Origin: Microbispora hainanensis
GTDB taxonomy: Bacteria; Actinomycetota; Actinomycetes; Streptosporangiales; Streptosporangiaceae
Assembly (NCBI RefSeq): GCF_036186745.1
Contig: NZ_CP108086.1
Span: 1,674,001-1,738,000 of the forward strand
DNA length: 64,000 bases
Reading direction: 5' to 3'
The notes below the pieces were generated by a model that was not told the origin of the DNA, did not search any database, and saw nothing but the letters and a program-made list of their open reading frames with translations. The translations under genes were made by a program, and so were the position numbers. This document shows, piece after piece, positions 33,233-42,023 of the stretch. The number at the start of each line of letters is the position of its first letter. Positions within the stretch are counted from its first letter, which is position 1.

Positions 33233-34759
33233 ATGACCGCATCCCCGATCGTCCGCGCGCCCCGATGTGCGGCCCTGACCGCCGCGGGCGTCGTGACGCT
33301 CCTGCTGTGCCTGGCCGGGCTCGTCCCGGCCGGGCCTGCCTCAGCCGGACCCGCCTCAGCCGGGCCTGCCTCGGCCGGGCCTGCCTCGGCCGCCGAGGGC
33401 CCGCTCGCCACCGCCTTCACGCAGGCGGCGGCGGCCCACGGCGTCCCCCGCGACCTGCTCGTCGCGCTCGCCTACGCCGAGACCCACCTCGACGGCCACG
33501 GCGGCAGGCCGAGCGCGAGCGGCGGCTACGGCGTGGCGCACCTGGTCAGCAACCCCACGCTGCACACCCTGGAGGAGGCGGCAAAGCTCACCGGAGCGCC
33601 GGTCGCCTCGCTCAAGGCCGATGACACGGCCAACGTGGCGGGCGCGGCGGCCGTCCTGCGGGCCAGGGCCGACGCCCTGGGCCTGGACGCCGCCGCCCGC
33701 GCCGACTCCGACCGCTGGTACACCGCCGTCGCGCGCTACGGCGGGGCGAGCACGCCCGAGGTCGCCCGGCTGTACGCCGACGCCGTCTACGACCTGCTGT
33801 CGGCCGGGTTCACCGCGCGGACGCCGGCGGGCGAGACGATCACGGTGGCCGCCCGTCCGGCGCATCCCGACCGGGGAGCCCTCGCGAACGCCCGCGACCT
33901 CGGCCTGCCGGAGAACAACCGCACGCTCGCCGCGGCGGCCGTCGACTACCCCGGCGCGACGTGGGTGGCCGCCAGCAGCGCCAACTACGCCGTGTCCGAC
34001 CGGCCGGCGAGCGACTCCATCGACCGCATCGTCATCCACGTCACCCAGGGCTCGTACGCCGGGACGATCTCCTGGTTCCAGAACCCCGCCGCACAGGTGT
34101 CCGCGCACTACGTCGTACGGTCGTCCGACGGCGCGATCACCCAGATGGTGCGGGAGAAGGACCGGGCCTGGCACGCGGGCAACTCCGACTACAACCACCA
34201 CTCCGTCGGCATCGAGCACGAGGGATACGTCGACAACGCGTCGTGGTTCACCGACGCGATGTACCGCTCCTCGGCCGCCCTCGTGCGCTCCATCGCCGCG
34301 CGGTACGGCATCCCCACCGACCGGTCGCACATCGTGGGGCACTCCCAGGTCCCCGGCACCGACCACACCGATCCCGGGCCCAACTGGAACTGGACCACGT
34401 ACATGCAGTACGTCACGGGCGGCGGCGGCACCGGGAACCCGTACACGCCGGAGCAGGTGTGCGGCGACGGTTACTCGGTGATCGACTCGGCCGGCCTCGG
34501 CACGGCGGGCACCGTCTATCTGCTCTACAACTCCGGCAACGGCTACAACTGCGTCGTCACGTTGAAGAAGACCTCGCTGGGCACGCCCACCGCGACCACC
34601 GCGTACCTGGAGGTCCAGGGCAAGAGCCGGGTGACCGACTCGGGCAACTTCGGCTACTACGCCGGGCCGGTACGGGCGGCAGCGGCGGACAAGTGCGTTA
34701 AATGGGGTGGCAAGGCGGGCTCGAACACCTACGACAGCCCCTTCGAGCACTGCGGCTGA
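33233..34759 (+). CDS. Secreted N-acetylmuramoyl-L-alanine amidase (Amidase_2) with a C-terminal repeat domain
   Basis: The protein has 508 residues from ATG 33233, five bases after the upstream stop. The signal region carries a four-copy ASAGP repeat. Residues 55-230 form a helical domain rich in Ala (AYAETHLDGHGGRPSASGGYG), possibly lysozyme-like or a wall-binding domain. The amidase domain has RIVIHVTQGSY, QVSAHYVVRS, HAGNSDYNHHSVGIEHEGYV and GHSQVPGTDHTDPG, with zinc-binding His residues. It cleaves the bond between MurNAc and the stem peptide. The last 107 residues match the M23 protein's tail. Together the two enzymes are a lytic pair for cell-wall remodelling or predation. Confidence 0.92.
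   Translation: MTASPIVRAPRCAALTAAGVVTLLLCLAGLVPAGPASAGPASAGPASAGPASAAEGPLATAFTQAAAAHGVPRDLLVALAYAETHLDGHGGRPSASGGYGVAHLVSNPTLHTLEEAAKLTGAPVASLKADDTANVAGAAAVLRARADALGLDAAARADSDRWYTAVARYGGASTPEVARLYADAVYDLLSAGFTARTPAGETITVAARPAHPDRGALANARDLGLPENNRTLAAAAVDYPGATWVAASSANYAVSDRPASDSIDRIVIHVTQGSYAGTISWFQNPAAQVSAHYVVRSSDGAITQMVREKDRAWHAGNSDYNHHSVGIEHEGYVDNASWFTDAMYRSSAALVRSIAARYGIPTDRSHIVGHSQVPGTDHTDPGPNWNWTTYMQYVTGGGGTGNPYTPEQVCGDGYSVIDSAGLGTAGTVYLLYNSGNGYNCVVTLKKTSLGTPTATTAYLEVQGKSRVTDSGNFGYYAGPVRAAAADKCVKWGGKAGSNTYDSPFEHCG
34436..34759 (+). repeat. Second copy of the 324-bp duplicated coding domain
   Basis: Partner of 32904-33227. It contains blocks that are identical including synonymous positions, for example the run encoding YNCVVTLKKTSLGTPTATTA. 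Confidence 0.93.
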
Positions 34760-34786
34760 CCTTTTCCGGCATCGGTTCGTGATCCG

Positions 34787-34818
34787 GGGCCTCCGCGCGC
34801 CGCACTGCGCGGGGGCCC
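34787..34818 (+). terminator. Hairpin terminator after the amidase gene
   Basis: GGGCCTCCGCGC pairs with GCGCGGGGGCCC over 12 positions (one U:G pair) around an 8-base loop, 28 bp past the stop codon. Confidence 0.65.
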
Positions 34819-34954
34819 TCCGGTGCTGGTGCGGAGATCTGCGAAAGCATGGGCTGTGGGGTGTAGAGGCCGCAGGGAGGGCATTAAGGCCCTGATGCAG
34901 CCCGCTCCGCGGGCGATCCGTGCCCGCGGAACCACCCTCACGCAGAGGACGTCG

Positions 34955-35245
34955 ATGAACGACCAGCCGCCCGAGTGGGCGAGAAATCTTGAGAAGGCGG
35001 CGATCGAGGCGGCCAGGGCCGTCGAACGCGCCGGCCGGGCACTCGGCAAGGCGGTGGAGCAGGCGGGGCGCACCGCCAAGGCCCAGGCCGCGATGGCGGC
35101 GGCCTACCAGGCCGACCTGGAAACGCTGGAAAAGGTGCTGCGGGGCCTCCCCGCGGAGCAGGTCAGGGACATCTCGGCCGCCGCGGCGGTGGTCACGGCG
35201 ACCGCCGACCGGGTGCTGTCCCAGACGCCGAAGGACGACCTCTGA
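34955..35245 (+). CDS. Small helical protein of unknown function
   Basis: The protein has 96 residues from ATG 34955, with AGAGGA eight bases upstream. The sequence is almost entirely helix-forming and rich in Ala, Glu, Lys and Arg (NLEKAAIEAARAVERAGRAL, then AKAQAAMAAAYQADLETLEK). It has no Cys, signal peptide or membrane segment, and suggests a coiled coil or helical bundle. I recognise no family. A terminator lies between it and the amidase gene, so it is probably a separate transcription unit. Confidence 0.65.
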   Translation: MNDQPPEWARNLEKAAIEAARAVERAGRALGKAVEQAGRTAKAQAAMAAAYQADLETLEKVLRGLPAEQVRDISAAAAVVTATADRVLSQTPKDDL

Positions 35246-35350
35246 ACCTGGCTCCGGCCCCGACGCGGCGGGACACGGACGTTCGCGAACCGGCAGTGGG
35301 TCCGCGGCCTTTGCGGCTCGGGTCAGATGGTCGGCCTGGTGGCCGGGCGT

Positions 35351-35998
35351 TCACCATCCTTCCCAGTGCAGGACCTGGTCACGTGGGATGCGGCGCGCGG
35401 GTTTGAAGTCGGTGCCGATCGTGTAGGCGAGCGGGATGAACGCGGCGAGCATGACCTCGTCGTAGGGGACGCCCAGGGTGGCGGCGAGCTCGCGTTCGAG
35501 GGGTCCCTGGGCGGTGGTCCATGTGGTGCCGAGGCCGCGGGCGCGGGCGGCGAGCATGAAGCTCCAGGTCGCGGGCAGGATGGATCCCCATGTGCCGGAT
35601 TGGACGGCCGCCGAGGCGTGATCGGTGCGTCCTTCGATGGCGGGGATGACGAACGCCGGGACGCGGTGGATGTTGTCGGTCAGGTGCCGTAGCCCCTCGA
35701 ACACGCCCTGGGTGGAGCGCGGAGCGTGGTTCATGCGGCGGAGGTCGTGTTCGTTCAGTGGTTGGCCCTCCGCGACGGCGAGCGCGCGGCGGAAGATGTC
35801 GCCCACCTTGCGGCGCAGGCACGGCTCGGTGACCACGATGAAGTGCCAGCGTTGCCGGTTGCGTCCGGTGGGTGCTTGGGTGGCCAGGTCGATGCATTCC
35901 TCGATGAGCTCGCGCGGGACGGGCCGGTCGAAGTCGAGCCGCTTGCGGACGGCCCGGGTGGTGGACAGCAGTTCGTCGGGGGTCAGGTTGAGGGTCAT
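35351..35998 (-). CDS. Nitroreductase-family flavoprotein
   Basis: The protein has 215 residues from ATG 35998, with GAGGAG seven bases upstream. It has the FMN-binding segment TTRAVRKRLDFDRPVP, the conserved QAPTGRNRQRWHFIVV, and the C-terminal WGSILPATWSFMLAARARGL and PARRIPRDQVLHW of the NfnB/NfsB-like superfamily. The family reduces nitro compounds, quinones or enones with NAD(P)H. It follows a 58-codon membrane-protein gene on the same strand and is divergent from a MarR-family regulator, which most likely controls both. Confidence 0.9.
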   Translation of the reverse strand: MTLNLTPDELLSTTRAVRKRLDFDRPVPRELIEECIDLATQAPTGRNRQRWHFIVVTEPCLRRKVGDIFRRALAVAEGQPLNEHDLRRMNHAPRSTQGVFEGLRHLTDNIHRVPAFVIPAIEGRTDHASAAVQSGTWGSILPATWSFMLAARARGLGTTWTTAQGPLERELAATLGVPYDEVMLAAFIPLAYTIGTDFKPARRIPRDQVLHWEGW

Positions 35999-36009
35999 CG
36001 TCATGCTCC

Positions 36010-36186
36010 TCATGCGCGTGTGGAGGTCGGTGCGGTGGTCGCCGGTTCGCCGGCCGCGGGTTCGACGCCGGCTCGCAGGCCGAGGCAGGCGATGAGCACG
36101 CCGAGCAGCGAGAAGGATCCGGCGGTAAGGAACGCCGCTGCGCACAGCAGGATCAGGGCCGCCGCCGCCCGGCGGTCGGAACGCAT
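36010..36186 (-). CDS. 58-residue membrane protein upstream of the nitroreductase gene
   Basis: ATG 36186 has GAGGG eight bases upstream. The translation MRSDRRAAAALILLCAAAF continues as LTAGSFSLLGVLIACLGLRA and ends PTSTRA, followed by TGA at 36010. One or two short hydrophobic helices are followed by an Ala/Thr/Pro-rich tail. Its stop lies 11 bp before the nitroreductase start, whose ribosome binding site it overlaps, so translation may be coupled. No family is recognised. It is a small gene that a length cut-off could miss. Confidence 0.65.
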   Translation of the reverse strand: MRSDRRAAAALILLCAAAFLTAGSFSLLGVLIACLGLRAGVEPAAGEPATTAPTSTRA

Positions 36187-36244
36187 CACCAGAGCCCTCC
36201 GTCTTTGAGCAGATGATCTACAGCAAGACGAAACCGTATTCTCA

Positions 36245-36268
36245 CAAACAATCTGCTGTCAAACAATC
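36245..36268. promoter_or_regulatory. Direct repeat CAAACAATC, candidate MarR operator
   Basis: Two identical 9-base copies at 36245-36253 and 36260-36268 lie in the AT-rich gap between the divergent MarR gene and the small membrane protein/nitroreductase operon. Confidence 0.45.
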
Positions 36269-36320
36269 GCCTGACAGATGGCCCTGGTAGCCTCGGACGG
36301 GTCGACAATGCAGGAGACCC

Positions 36321-36770
36321 ATGCCTTCCAAGCCCGCCCGGCCGGCGTACTTCCCGACGCTGGCGGCCGAACGCCCGGACATCGCGATGTGCCGCGCCTC
36401 GGCGTACCTGGCCCGCGCCGCCGACGCCCACGCCACCCGGCACGGCCTCGGCGTCGGCCAGCACCTGGTGCTGAAGATGCTCGACGCCGTCGGCCCTTGC
36501 TCCCAGCAGGCGCTCAGCGAGGAACTGCGGATCGACCGCAGTGTCATGGTGAACGTGTGCGACGACCTGGAGCAGTCCGGATTCGTCCGCCGCGAACGCA
36601 ACCCCGACGATCGCCGCTCTTACGCCGTCACCATCACCGACAAGGGCCGCGAACGCCTCGCCGAGGCCGAGAGCACCGTCTCCTCCTACCTGGAAGAAGC
36701 ATTCGCCCCTCTCACCACCGGCGAACGCGCCCAGCTCACTGCCCTGGTCTGCAAGCTCATGCAGCTCTGA
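36321..36770 (+). CDS. MarR-family transcriptional regulator
   Basis: The protein has 149 residues. The winged helix shows LGVGQHLVLKMLDAVGPCSQ, ALSEELRIDRSVMVNVCDDL and GFVRRERNPDDRRSYAVTIT, the last being the beta-wing signature. Cys residues at about 24, 60 and 80 could sense oxidants or electrophiles, as in OhrR-like proteins; that is only a possibility. It is divergent from the nitroreductase operon and presumably represses it until an inducer binds. Confidence 0.93.
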   Translation: MPSKPARPAYFPTLAAERPDIAMCRASAYLARAADAHATRHGLGVGQHLVLKMLDAVGPCSQQALSEELRIDRSVMVNVCDDLEQSGFVRRERNPDDRRSYAVTITDKGRERLAEAESTVSSYLEEAFAPLTTGERAQLTALVCKLMQL

Positions 36771-37150
36771 TCTCGGGGCAGGCGCGAACGATGCGTTGGT
36801 CGTCTCCGATCGTTCCCCGGCCCGTGAACGATGCGGCGGAGGGTGGAGCGGCCGACGCCGTACTGCATGGCGAGGTGATGCTCATCATCTTCCGGCGCAT
36901 TCCGGCCGCCTCCCTGGAGGACCGGCGGCCGAGCGGCACGCCGATATCCACAGCCTGTGGATGACCGTCCGGAGCTGCGGTTTTCGGCACCCCTGATGTG
37001 AGGCGCACCGTAGGAAGCCCGGCGGCGCCCCTCATGGTGACCGCACCACCCGGCTTCTAGCGTCAATCCGCATGAACAGCACCGAAATCGGAGGAATCGC
37101 CGGGTGGGCGATGGAGCATCGACGAGCCGGCCAGGACCCGCGCCGGCATC
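36771..37150. other. Intergenic region, apart from a possible recombinase fragment
   Basis: No intact gene is present. An ATG at 37072 opens a frame (MNSTEIGGIAGWAMEHRR) that runs into the kinase gene in the wrong frame. This suggests either a frameshifted 5' end or chance. Confidence 0.4.
36775..36960 (-). pseudogene. Possible fragment of a site-specific recombinase helix-turn-helix region
   Basis: One minus-strand frame reads HHLAMQYGVGRSTLRRIVHG, which resembles the HTH at the end of serine recombinases (a run such as YGVGRSTVYR). The frame has no start, no catalytic domain and no good continuation. The match is short, so this is tentative. It sits next to a truncated kinase gene, which would fit past rearrangement. 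Confidence 0.3.
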
Positions 37151-37732
37151 GTGAGCGCGGTCGGCCAGGAGCGGCGCAGGATCGAACGCGACCTGCACGA
37201 CGGCGTGCAGCAGCGGCTGGTCGCCCTCGCCGTGCTGATCGGGCGGGCCCGGCGCGGGCGGAGTCCCCAGCTCCTCGACGACCTGCTTCATCAGGCCCAC
37301 GAGGAGGCGCAGGAGGCCCTGCGCGAGCTGCGCGAGGTCGCCTGGCGGGTCTACCCGGCCGAGCTCGACACGCTCGGGCTGCGCGAGTCCCTGTCCGCCG
37401 TCGCCGAGCGGGCCGGGATACCCGTCACGGTCGCGTACGGCCTCGCCGCCCGCCCGCCCGGCGAGGTGGAGACGGCGGTCTACTTCGTCGTGCGGGAGGC
37501 CATGACGAACGCCGCCAAGCATGCGGCGGCGGGGCAGGTGCGGGTGGAGATCGTGGAGGACGGCGACACGATCGTCGTGCGGGTGCGCGACGACGGGCGG
37601 GGCGGCGCCGACCCCGGCGGTGGCGGCCTGTCCGGGCTGGCCCGCAGGGTCGCCGCGCTGGACGGCCGGTTCCAGGTGGACAGTCCGCCCGGCGGCCCGA
37701 CCATCGTGAGCGCGGAACTCCCCCGCGAATGA
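37151..37732 (+). CDS. Truncated HisKA_3-type histidine kinase (catalytic core only)
   Basis: The protein has 193 residues from GTG 37151. It begins almost at the dimerisation box: GQERRRIERDLHDGVQQRLV contains the phosphorylated His. The ATPase domain is complete, with REAMTNAAKHAAAGQVRVEI, DDGRGG and GGLSGLARRVAALDG. The usual sensor and membrane helices are missing, and no response regulator follows. Upstream, the same frame is open for 25 codons without a start, while a neighbouring frame has an ATG. The gene therefore looks like a remnant of a longer kinase, disabled by a frameshift or deletion, although a soluble core could still act. Confidence 0.75.
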   Translation: MSAVGQERRRIERDLHDGVQQRLVALAVLIGRARRGRSPQLLDDLLHQAHEEAQEALRELREVAWRVYPAELDTLGLRESLSAVAERAGIPVTVAYGLAARPPGEVETAVYFVVREAMTNAAKHAAAGQVRVEIVEDGDTIVVRVRDDGRGGADPGGGGLSGLARRVAALDGRFQVDSPPGGPTIVSAELPRE

Positions 37733-38048
37733 CCCCGGCCCGGCCGCCCCCTCCCAATGGGCTCGTCCAGCCCCTCCCGACCAGCTCCCCCACCACCCAC
37801 CCCGCAGGGACAGCGATCAGCTGTCGCCGGCGTACGCGCGTCGCGTGGCCGTCTCGTTCAGACCGGTGGCTGTTCGCCGTGCGGCGTTATCGTCGGCGAC
37901 ATGACCGATCGATCGCTCGCTTGGGACAACGCGGCCCTTCTAAGGAACCTCTAAAGGTGGCTGAAACCACGCCAGAGGCCGCGATGTTTGCGTTGTCGCC
38001 AGGACGCCGGTAATCGTCCGGCGCGCTTCGTGGACGAAAGGCATCACG
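37733..38048. other. Non-coding leader region of the exported helical protein
   Basis: No gene is seen. The region holds a phased TCTAAGG repeat (37939-37957) that is probably the binding site of the OmpR-type regulator encoded downstream. Confidence 0.6.
37939..37957 (+). promoter_or_regulatory. Direct repeat TCTAAGG-N4-TCTAAAGG, candidate OmpR-type regulator site
   Basis: TCTAAGG starts at 37939 and TCTAAAGG at 37950, giving an 11-bp period. They lie about 100 bp upstream of the exported protein start. Confidence 0.55.
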
Positions 38049-38687
38049 ATGGTGAAACGCACACGACTGGTCGTGGCCGCGATCACGCTCACCACGCTGG
38101 CCGCGAGCGGTACGGCCGCGGCGGCCGGTCCGGCCCCGACACCCGGCGCGGTGAAATCCGACGACGCGACGATCAAGCCAGGCGCGAGGGCCGGGGCGGA
38201 TGCGGACGCCGATCTGGCCGCGATCGCGGCGAAGGTCGGGGTGACGACCGAGCGGCTCGACGCCGCGCTGGTCGCGGCCAAGACGACGCCGGCCGGCTCG
38301 GCCGACCTCACGCCGGATGCCTTCGTCGCGGCGGTCGCGGCCGGCCTGGAACTGCCGGTCTCGCAGGTTCGGGATGCTCTGGGACCGATCGTCGCCAAGC
38401 CCGCATCCGGTGGCGACAATCAGGGCAAGCCTGACAGCGCGGGCCCAAAGGCCCAAGATGGTTCGCAGGACTCGCCGTTCACCACCGACGCCGCGGCGGC
38501 GTCTTTGGCCGCGGCGCTCGGTGTCGGTCAAGCCAAGGCCAAGGCCGCTCTGGCCGCTCTGGTGGCGTCGGACAGAGTCCGCCCGACGTCCAGGGATTTC
38601 GGTGACATCGCCGCCTCGCTCGGGGTGGGCTCCGACCGGCTCGAAGCCGCGTTACGCGACCTGAAGCGGTCACTGAGCCAGGGCTGA
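38049..38687 (+). CDS. Exported Ala-rich protein with helical repeats
   Basis: The protein has 212 residues from ATG 38049. A signal peptide (TRLVVAAITLTTLAASGTAA) ends near AAAAG. The mature part holds three related helical modules: LAAIAAKVGVTTERLDAAL, SLAAALGVGQAKAKAALAAL and IAASLGVGSDRLEAALRDL. Each looks like a short helix-turn-helix repeat. I recognise this type as a common actinobacterial companion of OmpR-type systems but know no function. It is followed 51 bp later by the regulator-kinase pair, with a phased repeat in its promoter region. Confidence 0.8.
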   Translation: MVKRTRLVVAAITLTTLAASGTAAAAGPAPTPGAVKSDDATIKPGARAGADADADLAAIAAKVGVTTERLDAALVAAKTTPAGSADLTPDAFVAAVAAGLELPVSQVRDALGPIVAKPASGGDNQGKPDSAGPKAQDGSQDSPFTTDAAAASLAAALGVGQAKAKAALAALVASDRVRPTSRDFGDIAASLGVGSDRLEAALRDLKRSLSQG

Positions 38688-38738
38688 CAGCCACCGCGTC
38701 TCACACAACTGCGGCATCGAGGGTGAGGATGGGCGACC

Positions 38739-39410
38739 ATGCGGATACTCGTGGTGGACGACGACCCGGCTGTGCGGCGGTCCCTGGAGCATGCGTTGCG
38801 CCGGGACGGCTATGACGTGTCATCCGCCGCCGATGGGGCGTCCGCCCTCGCCGAGCACGGCGTGTTCCGCCCGGACGCGGTGGTGCTCGACGTCCTCATG
38901 CCCGAACCGAACGGGCTGGAGGTGTGCCGGGCGCTGCGCACGGGCGGGCACGACACGCCGATCCTGATGCTCACAGCCCGCGACCTGGTCGTCGACCGGG
39001 TCGCCGGGCTCGACGCGGGGGCCGACGACTACCTGACCAAGCCCTTCGCCTTGGAGGAGCTGCGGGCCCGGCTGAGAGCCCTGCTCCGGCGCAGCGGCGC
39101 CAGGGCCGAAGTGCTGCGCTTCGCCGACGTCGACCTGGACGTCAGCGGCTGCAGGGCCGAGCGCGCCGGCCGGCGCCTGGATCTGACCAAGACGGAGTTG
39201 TCCCTGCTGGAGCTGTTCCTGCGCAACCCCGGCCGGGTGCTGAGCCGGACCCAGATCTTCGAGTCCGTCTGGGGCTACGACTTCGGCCCCGAGTCGAACG
39301 CGCTGTGGGTGTACATCAGCTACCTGCGAAGCAAGCTCGAAGCGGACGGCGGCAGCAGATTGATCCAGACGGTGCGCGGCCTGGGGTATGTCCTGCGCGA
39401 GGAACCATGA
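38739..39410 (+). CDS. OmpR-family response regulator (MprA/TcrA-like)
   Basis: The protein has 223 residues. The receiver has [20 protein letters not shown], the phosphoacceptor in [15 protein letters not shown], and [19 protein letters not shown]. The winged helix has [20 protein letters not shown] and [18 protein letters not shown]. It overlaps the kinase start by four bases (ATGA). Confidence 0.95.
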   Translation: MRILVVDDDPAVRRSLEHALRRDGYDVSSAADGASALAEHGVFRPDAVVLDVLMPEPNGLEVCRALRTGGHDTPILMLTARDLVVDRVAGLDAGADDYLTKPFALEELRARLRALLRRSGARAEVLRFADVDLDVSGCRAERAGRRLDLTKTELSLLELFLRNPGRVLSRTQIFESVWGYDFGPESNALWVYISYLRSKLEADGGSRLIQTVRGLGYVLREEP

Positions 39411-40756
39411 ACCTGCGCACCCGGCTGGCCATCGCCGGCGGTTCCGTGGTCGCGGGCGCCCTGGTGCTCGTGTCGGTGGTCCTCTATCCGGCCGTGAACG
39501 CCAACCTTCGCGGCCAGATCGACAGCGCGCTCGTCGCGGCCGCCGACCGGGCACCGAGCGTGGCCGCGGCCATCAAGGCCAAGTTCAGGGACGCCAACGG
39601 AGAGCCGGGCTTCCCGACTGCTCCGCTGGCGATCGGAAGCACCCAGCTGCAGATCGTGCCGGACCCGGTCCGGATCGGGCCGTCGACGGAGTTCGTCGAC
39701 CTCACCGCCCGCGACGTCGCCGTCGCGGACGGCACCTCCGGCGCCTACTTCCGTGACGCGGCCTACGACGGAGTCGTCTACCGGGTCTACACGGCCCGGC
39801 TGCCGGACACACCAGGAACGCTCGTACGCACGGCCATCCCGGAATCCGATCCCGCGCCCACGCTACGCGAACTCGCCTGGCTGCTCGCCGGCTCGACGGT
39901 GGCCGCCGGACTCCTGGCGGCACTGGCCTCACGTTTGGCGGCACGTCGCGTCCTGCGCCCGGTGCACCAGCTCACCGAGACCGTCGAGCTGATCCGCACG
40001 ACCGGCGACCTGTCCATCCCGATCCCCGCCGACGGCCGGGATGAGATCGGCCGGCTCGGCTCGGCGTTCGCGGCGATGACCGCCGCCCTGGACGAATCGG
40101 TCGGTGCCCAGCGCCGCCTGGTGGCCGACGCCTCGCACGAACTGCGCACACCGCTGACGAGCCTGACGGTGAACCTCGAACTGCTGTCGGAGAACCTGGC
40201 CGACGCGCAGGCCCCGCTCCTCGCCGCCGAAGCGCTCGGCCAGGCCGGCGAACTCAAGACGTTGGTCAACGACCTGATCGACCTGGCCCGCTACGGCCAG
40301 GCGCCGTTCCACACGGAAGACGTCCGCCTCGACCTCGTCGCCGAACGCGTCGCGGCCCGGGCGGCGCACCGGGCCCCGCGGATCGGATTCGAGCTGACCT
40401 GCGCGCCCACTCTCGTCCACGGAGACCCCGACGCCCTGGAACGCGCCGTCGCGAACCTCGTCGACAACGCCGTGAAGTGGAGCCCGCCCGACGGCCGGAT
40501 CAAGATCAGCGTCAAGGCGGGCACCCTCGAGGTCGCGGACACCGGCCCGGGGATTCCCGACAGCGATCTCGAATTCGTCTTCGACCGCTTCTACCGATCA
40601 CCCGCGGCCCGCGCGCACCCTGGCTCCGGGCTGGGCCTGGCCATCGTCCGGCAGGTCGCCGAGGCTCACGGCGGTACGGCCGAAGCCGTGCCGTGTGAAA
40701 GGGGCGCGTTACTGCGGCTGACCCTGCCGACGTGTGCCGAGCAGGCGGAGCCCTAG
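39407..40756 (+). CDS. HAMP-containing sensor histidine kinase
   Basis: The protein has 449 residues from ATG 39407. Two membrane helices (residues 8-28 and about 150-172) flank an extracytoplasmic sensor domain of about 120 residues. HAMP follows ([20 protein letters not shown]). The H-box is [37 protein letters not shown] and [18 protein letters not shown] form the ATPase motifs. The overall plan matches the mycobacterial MprB/PrrB type. It pairs with the overlapping OmpR-type regulator. Confidence 0.95.
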   Translation: MNLRTRLAIAGGSVVAGALVLVSVVLYPAVNANLRGQIDSALVAAADRAPSVAAAIKAKFRDANGEPGFPTAPLAIGSTQLQIVPDPVRIGPSTEFVDLTARDVAVADGTSGAYFRDAAYDGVVYRVYTARLPDTPGTLVRTAIPESDPAPTLRELAWLLAGSTVAAGLLAALASRLAARRVLRPVHQLTETVELIRTTGDLSIPIPADGRDEIGRLGSAFAAMTAALDESVGAQRRLVADASHELRTPLTSLTVNLELLSENLADAQAPLLAAEALGQAGELKTLVNDLIDLARYGQAPFHTEDVRLDLVAERVAARAAHRAPRIGFELTCAPTLVHGDPDALERAVANLVDNAVKWSPPDGRIKISVKAGTLEVADTGPGIPDSDLEFVFDRFYRSPAARAHPGSGLGLAIVRQVAEAHGGTAEAVPCERGALLRLTLPTCAEQAEP

Positions 40757-40794
40757 GCACCCCCGGGGGGATGCCCAGGGAGTGCCCGGGGCTC
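40748..40794. terminator. Terminator hairpin between convergent genes
   Basis: GAGCCC-TA-GGCAC pairs with GTGCC-CG-GGGCTC across a GC-rich loop, and CTTG follows. The left arm overlaps the kinase stop. On the other strand the hydrolase gene ends 72 bp further on. Confidence 0.65.
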
Positions 40795-40865
40795 CTTGCA
40801 GTCGGCGGAGATCGTGGGCACCCGCAGCCTCGGGCCTGCCTGAAGGTCCGAACGCCGTACAGGCG

Positions 40866-41597
40866 CTAACCGAGGTGCCGCGCGAAGAACCGCAGCGAGC
40901 TGCCGGTCTCGAACTCGGGGATCTCCCCATGGCCGCCGGGATTGGCGTGCAGCGTCTTGTCGGCCGGCCCCAGAGCGTCGAACAGCGCCAGGGCCCGGTC
41001 TCGCGGCACCCTGTCGTCGTCCCACTGGAGCAGGAACCGGACCGGAACGGTGACCCGGGCGGCGTCCTCGGCCAGCCCGTCCACGCCCAGCAGGCCCAGC
41101 ACCGCCGCGCGGACCCGGGGCTCCGCTGCGACGAAGGGCACGCCGAGCCCGCAGCCCATCGACATGCCGAAGTAGCCCACAGGGCCGGTGCCGACGACGT
41201 CGAGCTTCTGCGCCACGGTCACGACCGCCTGCCATTCCGGCACGGCGTGACCGGCCAGGAACGTGTGCATGGTGGCGAGATGCGGGGCGACGTCCTCACC
41301 CGCGGCCATGCCGGCCCGCAATCCGGCCGCGACCCGGGCGAACTCCTCTGTTTTCGGCCGGTCGCCATGGTTGGGCGCGTCGACCGCGACCACCGCGAAG
41401 CCGCCCTCGGCGACGAAGCGGCGGGCGCGCTCCACGACGCCGGGGGCCTTCTTGTGCTGCCCGCCGCCGTGGCCCATCAGGATCAGGGGACGAGCCCCGG
41501 CGGCGCCTTCCGGTGTCCACAGCACACCGGGGATCTCGCCGAGGAAGAACTGCTGTTCGGTGACGCCGTCCGACGACGTCCGAGAAATGAAACGCAA
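40866..41597 (-). CDS. Alpha/beta hydrolase with an intact catalytic triad, paralogue of 23401-24153
   Basis: The protein has 243 residues from TTG 41597, with GAAAGG upstream. The nucleophile elbow is GYFGMSMGCG (Ser146), the acid lies in FLLQWDDDRVP and the His in NPGGHGEIPEF. It has the oxyanion segment ILMGHGGGQHKK. It aligns through its whole length with the protein at 23401, about half the residues being identical by eye, and differs from it in keeping the Ser. It probably acts on small esters or peptides; the substrate is unknown. Confidence 0.88.
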   Translation of the reverse strand: MRFISRTSSDGVTEQQFFLGEIPGVLWTPEGAAGARPLILMGHGGGQHKKAPGVVERARRFVAEGGFAVVAVDAPNHGDRPKTEEFARVAAGLRAGMAAGEDVAPHLATMHTFLAGHAVPEWQAVVTVAQKLDVVGTGPVGYFGMSMGCGLGVPFVAAEPRVRAAVLGLLGVDGLAEDAARVTVPVRFLLQWDDDRVPRDRALALFDALGPADKTLHANPGGHGEIPEFETGSSLRFFARHLG

Positions 41598-42023
41598 CGC
41601 GTTACACGCCTTTCGGGATGCCTTCTGCGGGCGCTCCCTAGACCATGCGACGGAGGGAGCCCCGACCTGACACAGCGTTGATCGGTCTCACCTCCTCGGG
41701 TCGCGGCAATGCACGGCGACGCAGAACGTATCACCAGAACGCGCAGAGCTCCCAGTGGTTTATCACCGGGGGCTCTGCGCGGTCTCCGCGTCGGCGGGGC
41801 CGACGCGTGGCCAGGGTCAGCGCGTGGCCGGGGTCAGTGCCGGACTCTCAGCGCCGGACTGGTCAGCACGGGGCGTGTCAGCGTCGGGCCGGTCAGCACC
41901 GGGCCGGTCAGCGCGGAACTGGTCAGCGCGGAACTGGTCAGCGCGGAACTGGTCAGCGCGGAACTGGTCAGCCACCGGGCCGGTCAGCGCGGAACTGGTC
42001 TGCGCCGGTCCGCCTCGGAGTGG
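41598..42023. other. Intergenic region dominated by a minisatellite
   Basis: Open frames here are artefacts of the repeat. No gene is supported. Besides the array at 41815-42000 I see nothing. Confidence 0.7.
41815..42000. repeat. Tandem 15-bp minisatellite, four perfect copies within a degenerate array
   Basis: The unit GGTCAGCGCGGAACT starts at 41906, 41921, 41936 and 41951, with another copy at 41982. Degenerate forms (GGTCAGCACCGGGCC, and units with GTGTCAGCGTCGGGCC) extend to about 41815. It lies just past the 3' end of the DUF998 gene. Confidence 0.9.
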
